Assembly (NCBI RefSeq): GCF_010233585.1
Contig: NZ_CP045997.1
Span: forward strand, 3,063,779-3,127,778
From: Spirosoma endbachense
GTDB lineage: Bacteria > Bacteroidota > Bacteroidia > Cytophagales > Spirosomataceae
Direction: 5' to 3'
DNA: 64,000 nt
The notes under the pieces were generated by a model. That model had not been told where the DNA came from and did not search any database. It was given only the letters and a program-made list of their open reading frames with translations. Below, one piece after another: positions 52,433 to 61,045 of the stretch (position 1 is its first letter; each line of letters begins with the position of its first letter). Made by a program: the position numbers and the translations under genes.

Positions 52433-52450
52433 AGTGCATTATAGTACACT
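52433..52450. promoter_or_regulatory. Operator-like palindrome upstream of hipB
   Basis: AGTGCATTATAGTACACT is an 18-bp imperfect palindrome (14 of 18 positions symmetrical), 55 bases upstream of the hipB-like ATG. Autoregulation through such a site is usual for HipB-type proteins. The assignment is inference. Confidence 0.4.
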
Positions 52451-52520
52451 AATTTGGCTAGCTAAATACATGATTACTAGCAAATACAGCTTATGAGCAA
52501 AGGGTTTTCAAAAAACTAAC

Positions 52521-54602
52521 TTATCTGATCAGTGAAAGGCTACCTCGATGTTCATGAAGTTCATCATTGTTAAGGGATTTATAAAGTAGAACAAACGGAT
52601 AAACGCCTGGTAAACATTCTTCATCTTTATACTTACCATCCCATTGAGGATTACTACTTTCCCCCGAATAAATAACCGCCCCCCAGCGATCATAAATTGT
52701 GAGTCGGATCTGAAGACCATCCATAACGATTAGTTTGAATGTATCATTAACCTGATCAGCATTAGGAGTAAAAACATCAGGTGCAAAAACGGTTGCCATG
52801 CAAGAACCCGTTACCAGAATCGTTCGTATGGCCGAGCAGTTATATTTATTTGTGATTGTAACCTTATAGGTACCTGCCTGCTGCGCTTTTATGGTTGATG
52901 TAGTTTCATTAGAAGGTTGCCAGAAGTATGTCAGATTGCTCTCTAATCCGCCTGCAGAAAGAAGTTTATCTGTACAGGTCGTCGTATCTGGTAGAATCCT
53001 GGGTACTGGACTGACGTCAACTTTGACTGAGTCAGTTGCATGACAAACACCTTGCGAAACGGTCAACTTGTAAAGACCCGGTTTGCCAGCTGTTAGCATT
53101 TTGGTGGTAGCGCCGGATGACCATTGATATCTATAGGTAGAACTCTGGCCAGAGCTGCTAATCGTGGGGACTAAGTCAACCGTTGCCCCATCGCATATCA
53201 TTTGATCGGCGCCCAATTCAATTTGTGGAGTTGCCCGGACCATTATAGTACGAGACGCTTTACAACCTGCTCCAGTAGTTACAGTAACCTGATATTGACC
53301 TGCTTGCATAACTACCAATGTCGAATCGGTCGAGTTTGCCGGTTGCCACAAATAGGTCAACCGATTCGCTACTGCCCCCGAACTTAAGCGAATAGGAGCT
53401 GAGTTTAAGCAAATCTCTTCATCGGGTTTGATGGTAGGTTGTTGATTGACCGTTACGCTTGTAGAAGCTATAGTCGAACAGATACCATTAGCGATTGTGA
53501 CACTGTATAAACCGGCTTGTTTAACTGAAATCTTTGGCGTTGTTTCACCCGTTGTCCATTTATAATTGACGGGCGAATTAGTCAATGTAAGAGCTGGATT
53601 AAGCTCCGTACTCTGTCCTTCGCAAATTTCGCGGCTTTTATCCAACGTAATTTTAGGAATGTCCAAAACACTCAAATTAAGCGTTCTGGTGCTATCGCAG
53701 CCACCAGTTGTCTTAAAAATATCAACGTAAGTGCCACTGGATTTATAGCCTGCATACGAATCTCCCTGACAAATGGTTTTGCTCAGGGCGGATGTAAGGG
53801 CTGTTTTGGGAGATAACGTTATAGTTTTTAACGCAATGGATGTACAGCCATTCTGATCAGTAGCGGTCACACTATAAACACCGCTTGTTCTAACTACATT
53901 TGACGCCCCATTTGGCGTCTCTCCTCCACTCCATTTATAAGTGCTTCCGCCACTTGCCGTTAGGGTAACTTTATCGCACTCCTGCGAGGTTGCAATATTG
54001 ACAGGGAAAAGGGGAGGCTGTAATCCCCAGGTAAGATTTGTATAGTTCTCGGGTGTTTCCGAATAGATTGTCAGGCAGGTAAATGTTCCCGGAAATAAAA
54101 TAATAGCGTTGCCTTCCGTTGCACTTAACGAGTACGAATCGATAAAGGTTGTTCCGCCAGCGTCATGCAGAACAGTATATGGTTCAGAGAAGGTTAATGT
54201 AACTTTTATAATATTACCAAAGTCTGTCCGGCCTAATGAGGCTAACAATAGTATGGGATTAGTAACCGGTTCTGAAAAACACATGGTTGTTTTCCCCCCC
54301 GATCCGATCGACCATTGTGTTGCTGGTACCGTTGCATTGGGGATAGCATTGTAGCCGCTGAATTTACTGAACACATCAACACGATAGATTCCAGTAGTTG
54401 AAAAGAAGCCGTAGTTAGCCGACATCGTCACACTGACTACTTTATTATCGACGAGAATATTGCCAGTTGCCTGATTACCAGTAAAGTTTTGCCAATTAGC
54501 CCACGAATAAGTTTGTTTGCATTGAGCTTTTAACTCACAAGCCTGAATAAAAATAAAATAAATTAAACAGATTTGCCATCGAAGGTGGCTGACGTCAAGC
54601 AT
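52521..54602 (-). CDS. Secreted protein with gliding-motility-associated (type IX, type B) C-terminal domain
   Basis: A 693-residue secreted protein. A hydrophobic signal segment lies at about residues 10-26. An N-terminal domain of unknown type is followed by a series of Ig/PKD-like repeats with Cys pairs, marked by recurrent YKWSGGETPNG, YKWTTGETTPK, YLWQPANSTD and YQWSSGATTK, each ending in an AGLYSVT-like strand. The last 90 residues (VFAPDVFTPNADQVNDTFKL, IYDRWGAVIYSG, QWDGKYKDEECLPGVYPF) are the type B sorting domain for the type IX secretion system. It is expected at the cell surface or released, perhaps as an adhesin. Confidence 0.9.
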   Translation of the reverse strand: MLDVSHLRWQICLIYFIFIQACELKAQCKQTYSWANWQNFTGNQATGNILVDNKVVSVTMSANYGFFSTTGIYRVDVFSKFSGYNAIPNATVPATQWSIGSGGKTTMCFSEPVTNPILLLASLGRTDFGNIIKVTLTFSEPYTVLHDAGGTTFIDSYSLSATEGNAIILFPGTFTCLTIYSETPENYTNLTWGLQPPLFPVNIATSQECDKVTLTASGGSTYKWSGGETPNGASNVVRTSGVYSVTATDQNGCTSIALKTITLSPKTALTSALSKTICQGDSYAGYKSSGTYVDIFKTTGGCDSTRTLNLSVLDIPKITLDKSREICEGQSTELNPALTLTNSPVNYKWTTGETTPKISVKQAGLYSVTIANGICSTIASTSVTVNQQPTIKPDEEICLNSAPIRLSSGAVANRLTYLWQPANSTDSTLVVMQAGQYQVTVTTGAGCKASRTIMVRATPQIELGADQMICDGATVDLVPTISSSGQSSTYRYQWSSGATTKMLTAGKPGLYKLTVSQGVCHATDSVKVDVSPVPRILPDTTTCTDKLLSAGGLESNLTYFWQPSNETTSTIKAQQAGTYKVTITNKYNCSAIRTILVTGSCMATVFAPDVFTPNADQVNDTFKLIVMDGLQIRLTIYDRWGAVIYSGESSNPQWDGKYKDEECLPGVYPFVLLYKSLNNDELHEHRGSLSLIR

Positions 54603-55183
54603 ACCGATTCGCGTTAGACTTTAATTGCTTATCCATCTAAAAATACTAGTATCTGCCCATGATGATCGTTTAGGCTTTATGCTTATTTTTCTATTTTTAT
54701 TAAACGTATACAATACAAATAGACTTAGTTGTCTAATTAATAGGTCAACAAGCTTAAGTATACTTTTCTACTGAAATCGGTTAGCTCATATGAAATCTAG
54801 CTCCCTCGCATCTCTTTTCAGTTAGTGGAACGATTGGCTTTAATCCATCGATTGACAACGATTCATAATAGTAGTTTGAACCCGTAGGTCGCCAACCTGC
54901 AACAACAATATGGCCCTGCTTAATTCTGGAGAGCCAGGCCGAGCAGAACAAGACCACATTCATATTGGCCAATAGTATACCCCAGGCCCCTCAACCCAAC
55001 CGGCAAGTCTGGCTATGCCACGAAGACTATCAAGGTGGCAGGCAAGCATAAGAAGTCAAATCAAGCGGTTAGTGTCAATGAGATTGATGTGGCTTACAGT
55101 CGAATCAGGAAGCCGTGGGTTTTAAACGGAAAAACTATCTACGGCATTTTCCGTTTAATAGTTGAATCACTACTCAATACGTT
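54603..55183. other. Gene-poor stretch with decayed frames and a small hairpin
   Basis: No convincing gene in these 581 bases. A plus-strand frame without a start (about 54973-55190, containing SGYATKTIKVAGKHKKSN) and a 63-codon minus-strand frame at 54781-54972 look like remnants or chance. A hairpin lies at 55123-55157. Confidence 0.4.
55123..55157. terminator. Small hairpin upstream of the 55184 gene
   Basis: A perfect 11-bp stem (TAAACGGAAAA with TTTTCCGTTTA) and a 13-base loop. It has a T-rich right arm and ends 26 bases before the next start codon. It may be a terminator or leader structure. Confidence 0.45.
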
Positions 55184-55519
55184 ATGTTAAGTTTAAACCG
55201 CTTCTCAATAATTTATATTGCCTATAATCAGTATTGCCAAATCAGCTGCGATTCTTCCTTTGATGTCAAGGCTCGCTTACAGGAGCTTGTTATTGATGAA
55301 CATATAGAGTTTTTGGGCGTGTATGATGCCAAAACAGAGCTGTTTCAATGGGAACCCATTCGGCAACACTATTATGATCAACTCAGTATAGAAGAACAAG
55401 GGCAGTCAGGAAGTCAGCTAATCGAGATTGCCAAGCGCTTACGCCAACAGCAACAACAACGCACTATTCCTGGTCTGACTCAATCACCTGTTTATTCTGG
55501 CTTTATAAATAGCCTGTGA
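55184..55519 (+). CDS. Hypothetical protein
   Basis: A 111-residue protein I do not recognise. It starts MLSLNRFSIIYIAYNQYCQI, continues with a mixed alpha/beta middle (ARLQELVIDEHIEFLGVYD) and ends with a helical Gln-rich run (RLRQQQQQRTIPG). There is no signal peptide. Base composition is between the AT-rich region to the left and normal DNA to the right. It may be a genuine small accessory gene. Confidence 0.5.
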   Translation: MLSLNRFSIIYIAYNQYCQISCDSSFDVKARLQELVIDEHIEFLGVYDAKTELFQWEPIRQHYYDQLSIEEQGQSGSQLIEIAKRLRQQQQQRTIPGLTQSPVYSGFINSL

Positions 55520-55667
55520 GTCAAATTCAACCCATTGTCTGGAGTGTTGCTGATCTGAAAACGACCCTGCTTCACAAGCAAGCCTGAATGCGCCTGGTTA
55601 AACTAAGTTTTTAAAACTATCAGACGGCCTGCCTTGTTGAGAAGCATCAACGTTTAAGCTCAGAAGC

Positions 55668-56513
55668 ATGAATAGACTGCCCTTCTCCGTCAGTATGGCA
55701 CTGGCGATGACTTTGTCAATGGGGCTTCGGCCAATGGCCCCGACTCTATCGGTTAGCGTTACTCAGGGTGAGGTTGCTCGATGGGCGGGTAATTGTTTAC
55801 GTTGTAGCCTGGAAAAACGAGCCTGGGCAGCCGTTAATGGCACCTGTTATTATCCCGTTGATATGGACATGAAGCCCGGACACTATTCCATGTCTCGACG
55901 TACGACCGGAGGAAAGCTGGAAAGCGCCCAACTTACCGTCACCGAAAAGCGCTGCGTTGACGAGAATCTGGATAACTTTCCTAAAAAAGAATATGTAAAT
56001 GTCTCCGCTCAAAATCAGGCTCGGGCGGCCCAGGAAGCCAGTCGGGTTAATCCCCTGATTGCTTACCAGGCGAAACCTCGCCCCGCCGTCTTCGATCTGC
56101 CAATCGGTAAGCCAGCCAGTCCACTACCCAAAGGAGCTGGCAATTTTGGGGCCTGTCGCACCTTAAATGGACAACCCCGAGACCGTCACACCGGTCAGGA
56201 CTATCCGGTATCGGCAGGCAAGCCGGTATTAAGTGCTGCTAATGGTCGGGTAGTATTGGCGGCCAATCTGTTCTATAGTGGTAATTCGGTTTTTATTGAT
56301 CATGGTAACGGTTTGGTCACCGAATATTTTCATCTAAAGAGCTTCATGGTTAAACCCAACCAGACGGTTACCAAAGGGGAACGTATCGGTTTGGTTGGGG
56401 AAACGGGTCGGGTGACGGGTCCTCATCTGCATTTTGGCGTGCGCTGGCAGGGGGCCTGTATCAACCCTGGTTTTCTGCTAGTTGATCCTTCGGACTTAGC
56501 GGCCGTAAAATAA
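55668..56513 (+). CDS. M23-family (LytM-like) metallopeptidase
   Basis: A 281-residue exported protein with a signal peptide (about residues 1-24). The N-terminal domain has four Cys (NCLRC at 42-46 and single Cys near 60 and 96). A C-terminal peptidase M23 domain follows. The zinc site is complete: His174 and Asp178 in RHTGQD, and the HLH at 253-255 in TGPHLHFGVRW. Such enzymes cut peptidoglycan peptides or act as cell-wall remodelling factors in the periplasm. The N-terminal half is not a family I can name. The gene stands alone. Confidence 0.9.
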   Translation: MNRLPFSVSMALAMTLSMGLRPMAPTLSVSVTQGEVARWAGNCLRCSLEKRAWAAVNGTCYYPVDMDMKPGHYSMSRRTTGGKLESAQLTVTEKRCVDENLDNFPKKEYVNVSAQNQARAAQEASRVNPLIAYQAKPRPAVFDLPIGKPASPLPKGAGNFGACRTLNGQPRDRHTGQDYPVSAGKPVLSAANGRVVLAANLFYSGNSVFIDHGNGLVTEYFHLKSFMVKPNQTVTKGERIGLVGETGRVTGPHLHFGVRWQGACINPGFLLVDPSDLAAVK

Positions 56514-56626
56514 AACTTGCTGTATGTCAGTATTTTATTTTAGTACGATGAATTTGTAAAGGGGAAAATTATATGGCAGAATCAACCAGTTCAATCATAA
56601 TTCCTACATAAAGTACAACTCTCAAC

Positions 56627-57316
56627 TCATTTATTCGCCGTTGTCAATAGGTCGTCAATGGCCGATTTAGCTTTATGATAGGGAGCTAAGCTATCCATTC
56701 CGTTGCCCACAAACCCAATCCAGGCCTGGTGAATAATACCTCGCTGATCTACAATATAGGTCGTAGGAAAGCTATTTGTATGGAAGGGAATAATGATATT
56801 TCTGGCGTCAGCAATGATTTTGAAATCGAAGGGATGATTCTCAAAAAAGGCGGGCTTCAAGGCTGCTGCTTTATCACTTGAAAACCCAAGAAAAAGGACA
56901 TTTTTGCCCTTGTACTCCTTTACCAGCTTATTCAAAGCGGGTATTTCAGCTACGCAGGGGGCACAGCTCATGAACCAAAAGTTTACCACCAGCACCTTAC
57001 CCGATAAGGTCGCCATATCATACGATTCACCATCTATCGTCTGGAAAGCTGATAAAGGTGCTTTCTGGCCTTTTACGCATTCTGCCCAGTTGTCGTAATT
57101 CTGTTGGTGCTTTTGGTAAGTAGGGTCAAGAACAGGAAAAAGCGTCTGCTGGTTTGGCGATCTACTCTCGCTTATGGCTTTCCTGGCTCTATGCATTGTT
57201 TCAAGACAGTGCTCCAGCGTATTGCTTTGCGCGTACGAGATCGAACTTCCCAGGTGAAGCAGGCAAAACAACGTTGCTACGTATACTGGTAAAGAAATAA
57301 AGAGTCGAGGACGCAT
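56627..57316 (-). CDS. TlpA-like periplasmic thioredoxin-fold protein
   Basis: 229 residues from the ATG at 57316 (MRPRLFISLPVYVATLFCLL signal peptide); a start 9 codons upstream is possible. A helical N-terminal segment of about 60 residues precedes a TlpA/AhpC-TSA thioredoxin fold. The redox motif CAPC is at residues 118-121 (VVNFWFMSCAPCVAEIP), with the cis-Pro region NSFPTTYIVD. It should be a membrane-facing or periplasmic thiol-disulfide reductant, possibly for cytochrome or outer-membrane protein maturation. The client is unknown. Confidence 0.9.
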   Translation of the reverse strand: MRPRLFISLPVYVATLFCLLHLGSSISYAQSNTLEHCLETMHRARKAISESRSPNQQTLFPVLDPTYQKHQQNYDNWAECVKGQKAPLSAFQTIDGESYDMATLSGKVLVVNFWFMSCAPCVAEIPALNKLVKEYKGKNVLFLGFSSDKAAALKPAFFENHPFDFKIIADARNIIIPFHTNSFPTTYIVDQRGIIHQAWIGFVGNGMDSLAPYHKAKSAIDDLLTTANK

Positions 57317-57343
57317 AGAACAGGGAGGGATTTTATGTAACAT

Positions 57344-57791
57344 CTATTCTGCAAACGAAGCCCCAGTGCTATTCTTTTATACGATCTACCCATAGAAACT
57401 ATCTATTTAGTTAATGGTTAAAAACATCACCGAACTTACTAAATAGCTTTGTCTACAGTGGCTGTTGCAAAATCATCAAGCTCGGTAAATGCACCTCTTA
57501 CGGCTACATTTTGCTCTATACATAGATGCTACTGAGTAGGAAGATTTAAACCAGTATCAGTTTTTGGAACAGTCATTCAGATTATGCTATATGGTACTGA
57601 ACGATGCCAAAAGGGCTTCCAGGCTCTCAAGACGGGCGAATACTCCGATCTTACGTACTAGCTCCAATCCGTTTCATCAGCTCTGGAAAATCATGGACAC
57701 GTATGCAACAGAAAAGTGGATAATTATGGATTCTGTTCGATTTATGCATCTTAGTCAGATACCGGCCTTTAACGTCAAAATAAAATAGTTT
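57344..57791. other. Divergent gene-free stretch
   Basis: These 448 bases separate the TlpA-like and TonB-C genes. A 74-codon plus-strand frame ending at 57788 starts at TTG and has no family signature, so I do not call it. No clear promoter element or repeat was seen. Confidence 0.4.
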
Positions 57792-58241
57792 ATGAAAACT
57801 TTAGTTGTTTATTTAGGCATTCTCCTACTCAGTCCTTATTTGTCGAATGGACAAGTTATTGATCGTTCGTTAGGTAACGATCCGGATTTTCGTCAGGCAT
57901 TTTCGCAACTGATACGCTATCCGGCAGCGGCTCAGCGAGCGGAAAAAGTAGCCAAAGCGTATGTCGAATTTAAAGTAGATAGTCAAGGGAAGGTGACCGA
58001 TGTTCAGGTATTGAACCAAGCCAACGTGGATGCTTCGTTTAAAGAAGAAGTCAATCGCCTGATGAGCCAGCTTCCAGCTCAGAAACAAGCGTATACGGGT
58101 ACTTATGTTCTTCCTATTGTCTTTGAGTTAGAAGGCAGTGAGCGGGTAATTAAGCCTCAAGAAGAAGAGCGCTCCTTTATCGAATCGTTACCGAAAGGAT
58201 TGCTTTTAGAGGGCGCCTATGTGGTCGCCTATCTAAACTAG
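57792..58241 (+). CDS. Small secreted protein with TonB C-terminal-like domain
   Basis: A 149-residue protein with a signal peptide (MKTLVVYLGILLLSPYLSNG, cleaved near Q). The segment RYPAAAQRAEKVAKAYVEFK, followed by VDSQGKVTDVQVLNQ, is the TonB C-terminal fold, but there is no transmembrane anchor and no proline-rich linker. It therefore probably stays soluble in the periplasm and is not a complete energy transducer. It may interact with TonB-dependent receptors. Repeat copy E lies just 3' of it. Confidence 0.75.
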   Translation: MKTLVVYLGILLLSPYLSNGQVIDRSLGNDPDFRQAFSQLIRYPAAAQRAEKVAKAYVEFKVDSQGKVTDVQVLNQANVDASFKEEVNRLMSQLPAQKQAYTGTYVLPIVFELEGSERVIKPQEEERSFIESLPKGLLLEGAYVVAYLN

Positions 58242-58257
58242 TTAAGGGATATATTGC

Positions 58258-58369
58258 TTGGGCTTTCGTTAGGAGGTGTGCCACGGTTCCTGATGCTTCT
58301 CCTGATAACCACCGTCTGCGGTTGCGACCGTCCGCGGTTGCGGTGGCACACCTCTGAAGGAAAGTCCTA
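58258..58369. repeat. GTGCCACGGTT hairpin element, copy E (long form, reversed)
   Basis: Outer arms (from GGGCTTTCG near 58260 and to AAAGTCCTA at 58369) pair at about 21 of 25 positions. The core reads GTGTGCCACGGTT, then an 18-base loop (58289-58306), then AACCACCG with a GC-rich segment, GCGGTTGCGACCGTCCGCGG, before GTGGCACACCT. Its reverse complement lines up with copy D through the GC-rich insertion. It sits between the convergent TonB-C and mnmE genes. Confidence 0.85.
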
Positions 58370-58466
58370 ATTGTACAAAACTAAGTGCATAGCTATATCC
58401 ATTGCCTATACTACTTCTATTTAAATGTTCTTTAGCAGCGCAATATTATTGAATCAATAAATTCGA

Positions 58467-59843
58467 TTACTTTCCGATACAGAACTTACTAAAAATTGAG
58501 TCCAGTAAATCATCTGTTGTTATCTCTCCCGTCAGTTCACCAAGATGACGCAAAGCAACCCGCAAGTCCATAGCCAGCCAATCGGGGGTTACTCCGGCAT
58601 CCAGTCCTGTAAGGGCACGAGCCAGCGCGTCATCGGTGCCCGTCAGGTGCTCGTAATGTCGGGCATTGGTCACGACAGCGCTACCCGTCTGCACGGCCGA
58701 ATCGGTCCGAACGCGGGCCGATAACGCAGCTTTCAGGTCGTCGAGGTAGGTTTGCTGCGAGGCAGAAATCCAGACAATGGGTTCGGCAGCAATGCTTTCC
58801 AGTAGCTGTTTCTTTTCATCAGTCAGTGCATCCAGTTTGTTGCCAACCAGTAAATACGGCTTGCCCGATAAACGTATGTCGGCAAGTGATTCCTGGAGTT
58901 CGTCAGGCGAAATATTCTTTCCATCGAACAGATAAACGACCAGGGCAGAGTCCCGCATTTTTTGTTGGGTGCGCTCAATACCAATCGCTTCAATCTGGTC
59001 GGTAGCTTCCCGTAAACCGGCGGTATCAATCAACCGAAACCGGATGCCATCAATGAACAGTTCATCTTCGATGACATCACGCGTTGTACCCGGAATATCC
59101 GAAACGATTGCCTTCTCCTCATTTAACAGGGCATTCAGCAGCGTCGATTTTCCTGCATTCGGTTTGCCAATAATCACGGTAGGCACCCCATTTTTAATCG
59201 CGTTGCCTGTCGAGAATGAGTCAATCAGTGGATGCAATACGCGCCGGATATCGAGCATTAATTGCCTGAGTTGGTCGCGATGCGCAAATTCAACGTCTTC
59301 TTCGCCAAAATCCAGTTCCAGCTCTACCAGTGCAACAAAATCAATTAATTGCTGACGTAATACTTTCAACTGTTTTGAGAAGCCCCCCCGCAACTGCGAC
59401 AAAGCAGCACGGTGGCTGGCCTCCGAATCAGACGAAATCAGGTCAGCTACGGCCTCGGCCTGAACCAGATCAAACTGCCCATTTAAAAAGGCTCGCTGGG
59501 TAAATTCGCCGGGGCGGGCCAGTCGGGCTCCTTCCTGCGTCAACCGACGTAAAATCTGCTGAATAATAAACTCTGATCCATGACAGGAGATTTCGACAAC
59601 GTCTTCTTTTGTAAATGACTTCGGTGCTCGAAAAACCGTTACCAGGACCTCATCAATAATATGACCGTCAGCCGTGCGCAATGTGCCAAAATGGGCCGTA
59701 TGCGATTCCTGCTTTGTGAGGTCTTTCCCTCTGAAAATACGGTTGGTTATGTCAATGGCGCCTTCGCCCGATACCCGAAGGACAGCAATGGCACCAATGC
59801 CTGGCGCAGTAGCCAGAGCAGCAATAGGTTCTAACTGAAACAA
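58467..59843 (-). CDS. mnmE: tRNA modification GTPase MnmE
   Basis: A 458-residue protein with the full MnmE layout: an N-terminal tetrahydrofolate-binding domain (IAALATAPGIGAIAVLRVSG), a helical domain and a G domain. The G domain has G1 GKPNAGKS at residues 226-233, G2 PGTTRD, G3 DTAG at 273-276 and NKLD. The C-terminal FCIGK contains the catalytic Cys. With MnmG it makes the cmnm5/nm5 modification of uridine 34 in some tRNAs. The gene is separated from its neighbours on both sides. Confidence 0.97.
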   Translation of the reverse strand: MFQLEPIAALATAPGIGAIAVLRVSGEGAIDITNRIFRGKDLTKQESHTAHFGTLRTADGHIIDEVLVTVFRAPKSFTKEDVVEISCHGSEFIIQQILRRLTQEGARLARPGEFTQRAFLNGQFDLVQAEAVADLISSDSEASHRAALSQLRGGFSKQLKVLRQQLIDFVALVELELDFGEEDVEFAHRDQLRQLMLDIRRVLHPLIDSFSTGNAIKNGVPTVIIGKPNAGKSTLLNALLNEEKAIVSDIPGTTRDVIEDELFIDGIRFRLIDTAGLREATDQIEAIGIERTQQKMRDSALVVYLFDGKNISPDELQESLADIRLSGKPYLLVGNKLDALTDEKKQLLESIAAEPIVWISASQQTYLDDLKAALSARVRTDSAVQTGSAVVTNARHYEHLTGTDDALARALTGLDAGVTPDWLAMDLRVALRHLGELTGEITTDDLLDSIFSKFCIGK

Positions 59844-59917
59844 GTGTTGTGTTTGGTTTGTAGTTTGCAGTCGATGCTGTAGCGATAACTACGAACCACG
59901 AACGGCAAACGTCGAAC

Positions 59918-60949
59918 TTATAAATTCGGTAACTGACCTGAGAAAATTGGCAGACGGTTAACCAGTCCAGCCATCCGTTTTTCGACGGAAGCTTTAGGAA
60001 TACCGAGCCAATCGGCATATTGATCGCCCAGAAAGAAACGCATTTCACCCGCTGCGAGGTTCCGGATTGCTTCTGGCCGATCATCAACTGACCGCTTTGT
60101 CGTCTTTCTTACCTGCTCCGTAATACCCGTAAGTAGCGAATGAGTAAGCCCTCTGCCTGCTTCCGATGAAACAAACTGTCGCCGGGCGATGGACCGATCC
60201 AGTACATAGGCTTCGCGAAGATTTTCCGGCAGAAGTTCTTCAACAACGCCGTTTAGATAACCAATGACATTGATATGATGAAGGTAGTTTTCCTCCTCCT
60301 GTTCAGTCGCCGATATCCCCGTTTTTCGTAAGCCGCGCAGCACTATGTAGGAGAAGGCCAGGTTTGTACCGGCCATATCTTCCTGATTGACAGGATACCC
60401 CCAATCGTTATTCCAACGACCTGAATGAATGGAAAACCAGCGCGCACCTGCGTGAATCAATCGTATTTTAAGCGTCCTGACTATGGCTTTCCCCGTTACC
60501 CATTCCTTCGAATTGTTCACGCCAAACACCCACTCCCCTGTTTCCTGCAACCGGCGAATGGTATCGTTTTTGATTCGTTCTGTAAGCCAGAGTACCTGCG
60601 CTCCATTAGCTCCCAGATAACAATACGGGAGCGAAAAACAACCCAGAATCAAGCCAATTTGGCCGGCGTGTTTTTTAAAGAATTCCATGCCGCTTTCCAT
60701 CCGTCTGGAGTCTGCCCAGGCTGGCAGTTGCGTATAGCTGGCAAAAAAGTCACGAACAGGGGCTGGTTGCCCGTTAACAGTAAAATCCTGGTTATCGGCC
60801 AGCCAGTTCATTAGCAAACGAAGCTCGTTTTTCCCACCGGCTTCAACAATCGCCGTAATAACCGCATCGGCGGGCGGATCGCCCTGCTGACGGTATTGTT
60901 GTAGCAGAATATCGGAAAACGTTCGGGACGGCTTTATGGGCGTTAACAT
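59918..60949 (-). CDS. MpaB-type oxygenase (DUF2236 / latex-clearing-protein-like)
   Basis: A 343-residue soluble, largely helical protein of the oxygenase MpaB family. SRTFSDILLQQYRQQGDPPA, ILGCFSLPYCYLGANGAQVL, RLIHAGARWFSIHSGRW and YIVLRGLRKTGI fit the heme-binding family that includes rubber oxygenase-like proteins. Conserved His residues are candidate heme ligands. The family includes latex-clearing proteins and fungal MpaB enzymes that cleave polyisoprenoid or terpenoid chains with oxygen. The physiological substrate here is unknown. It precedes mnmE by 74 bases. Confidence 0.83.
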   Translation of the reverse strand: MLTPIKPSRTFSDILLQQYRQQGDPPADAVITAIVEAGGKNELRLLMNWLADNQDFTVNGQPAPVRDFFASYTQLPAWADSRRMESGMEFFKKHAGQIGLILGCFSLPYCYLGANGAQVLWLTERIKNDTIRRLQETGEWVFGVNNSKEWVTGKAIVRTLKIRLIHAGARWFSIHSGRWNNDWGYPVNQEDMAGTNLAFSYIVLRGLRKTGISATEQEEENYLHHINVIGYLNGVVEELLPENLREAYVLDRSIARRQFVSSEAGRGLTHSLLTGITEQVRKTTKRSVDDRPEAIRNLAAGEMRFFLGDQYADWLGIPKASVEKRMAGLVNRLPIFSGQLPNL

Positions 60950-61045
60950 CGCTTTAGAAACTGGTCTGAACGGATAACGCCGTGTGACGGGAATTGGTTT
61001 GTAGAACTATTCGCTGGTGGTTGGCGGCCAATCAGTGTGGCGACT

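Noticed and set aside
57564..57788. 74-codon frame just upstream of the TonB-C protein gene
   Set aside because: It starts at TTG and has no family signature or secretory features. Proximity alone is not enough.
59844..59917. GTTCG/GTTTG heptad-like repeats upstream of mnmE
   Set aside because: Short degenerate words with imperfect pairing. Too weak to call a repeat or terminator.
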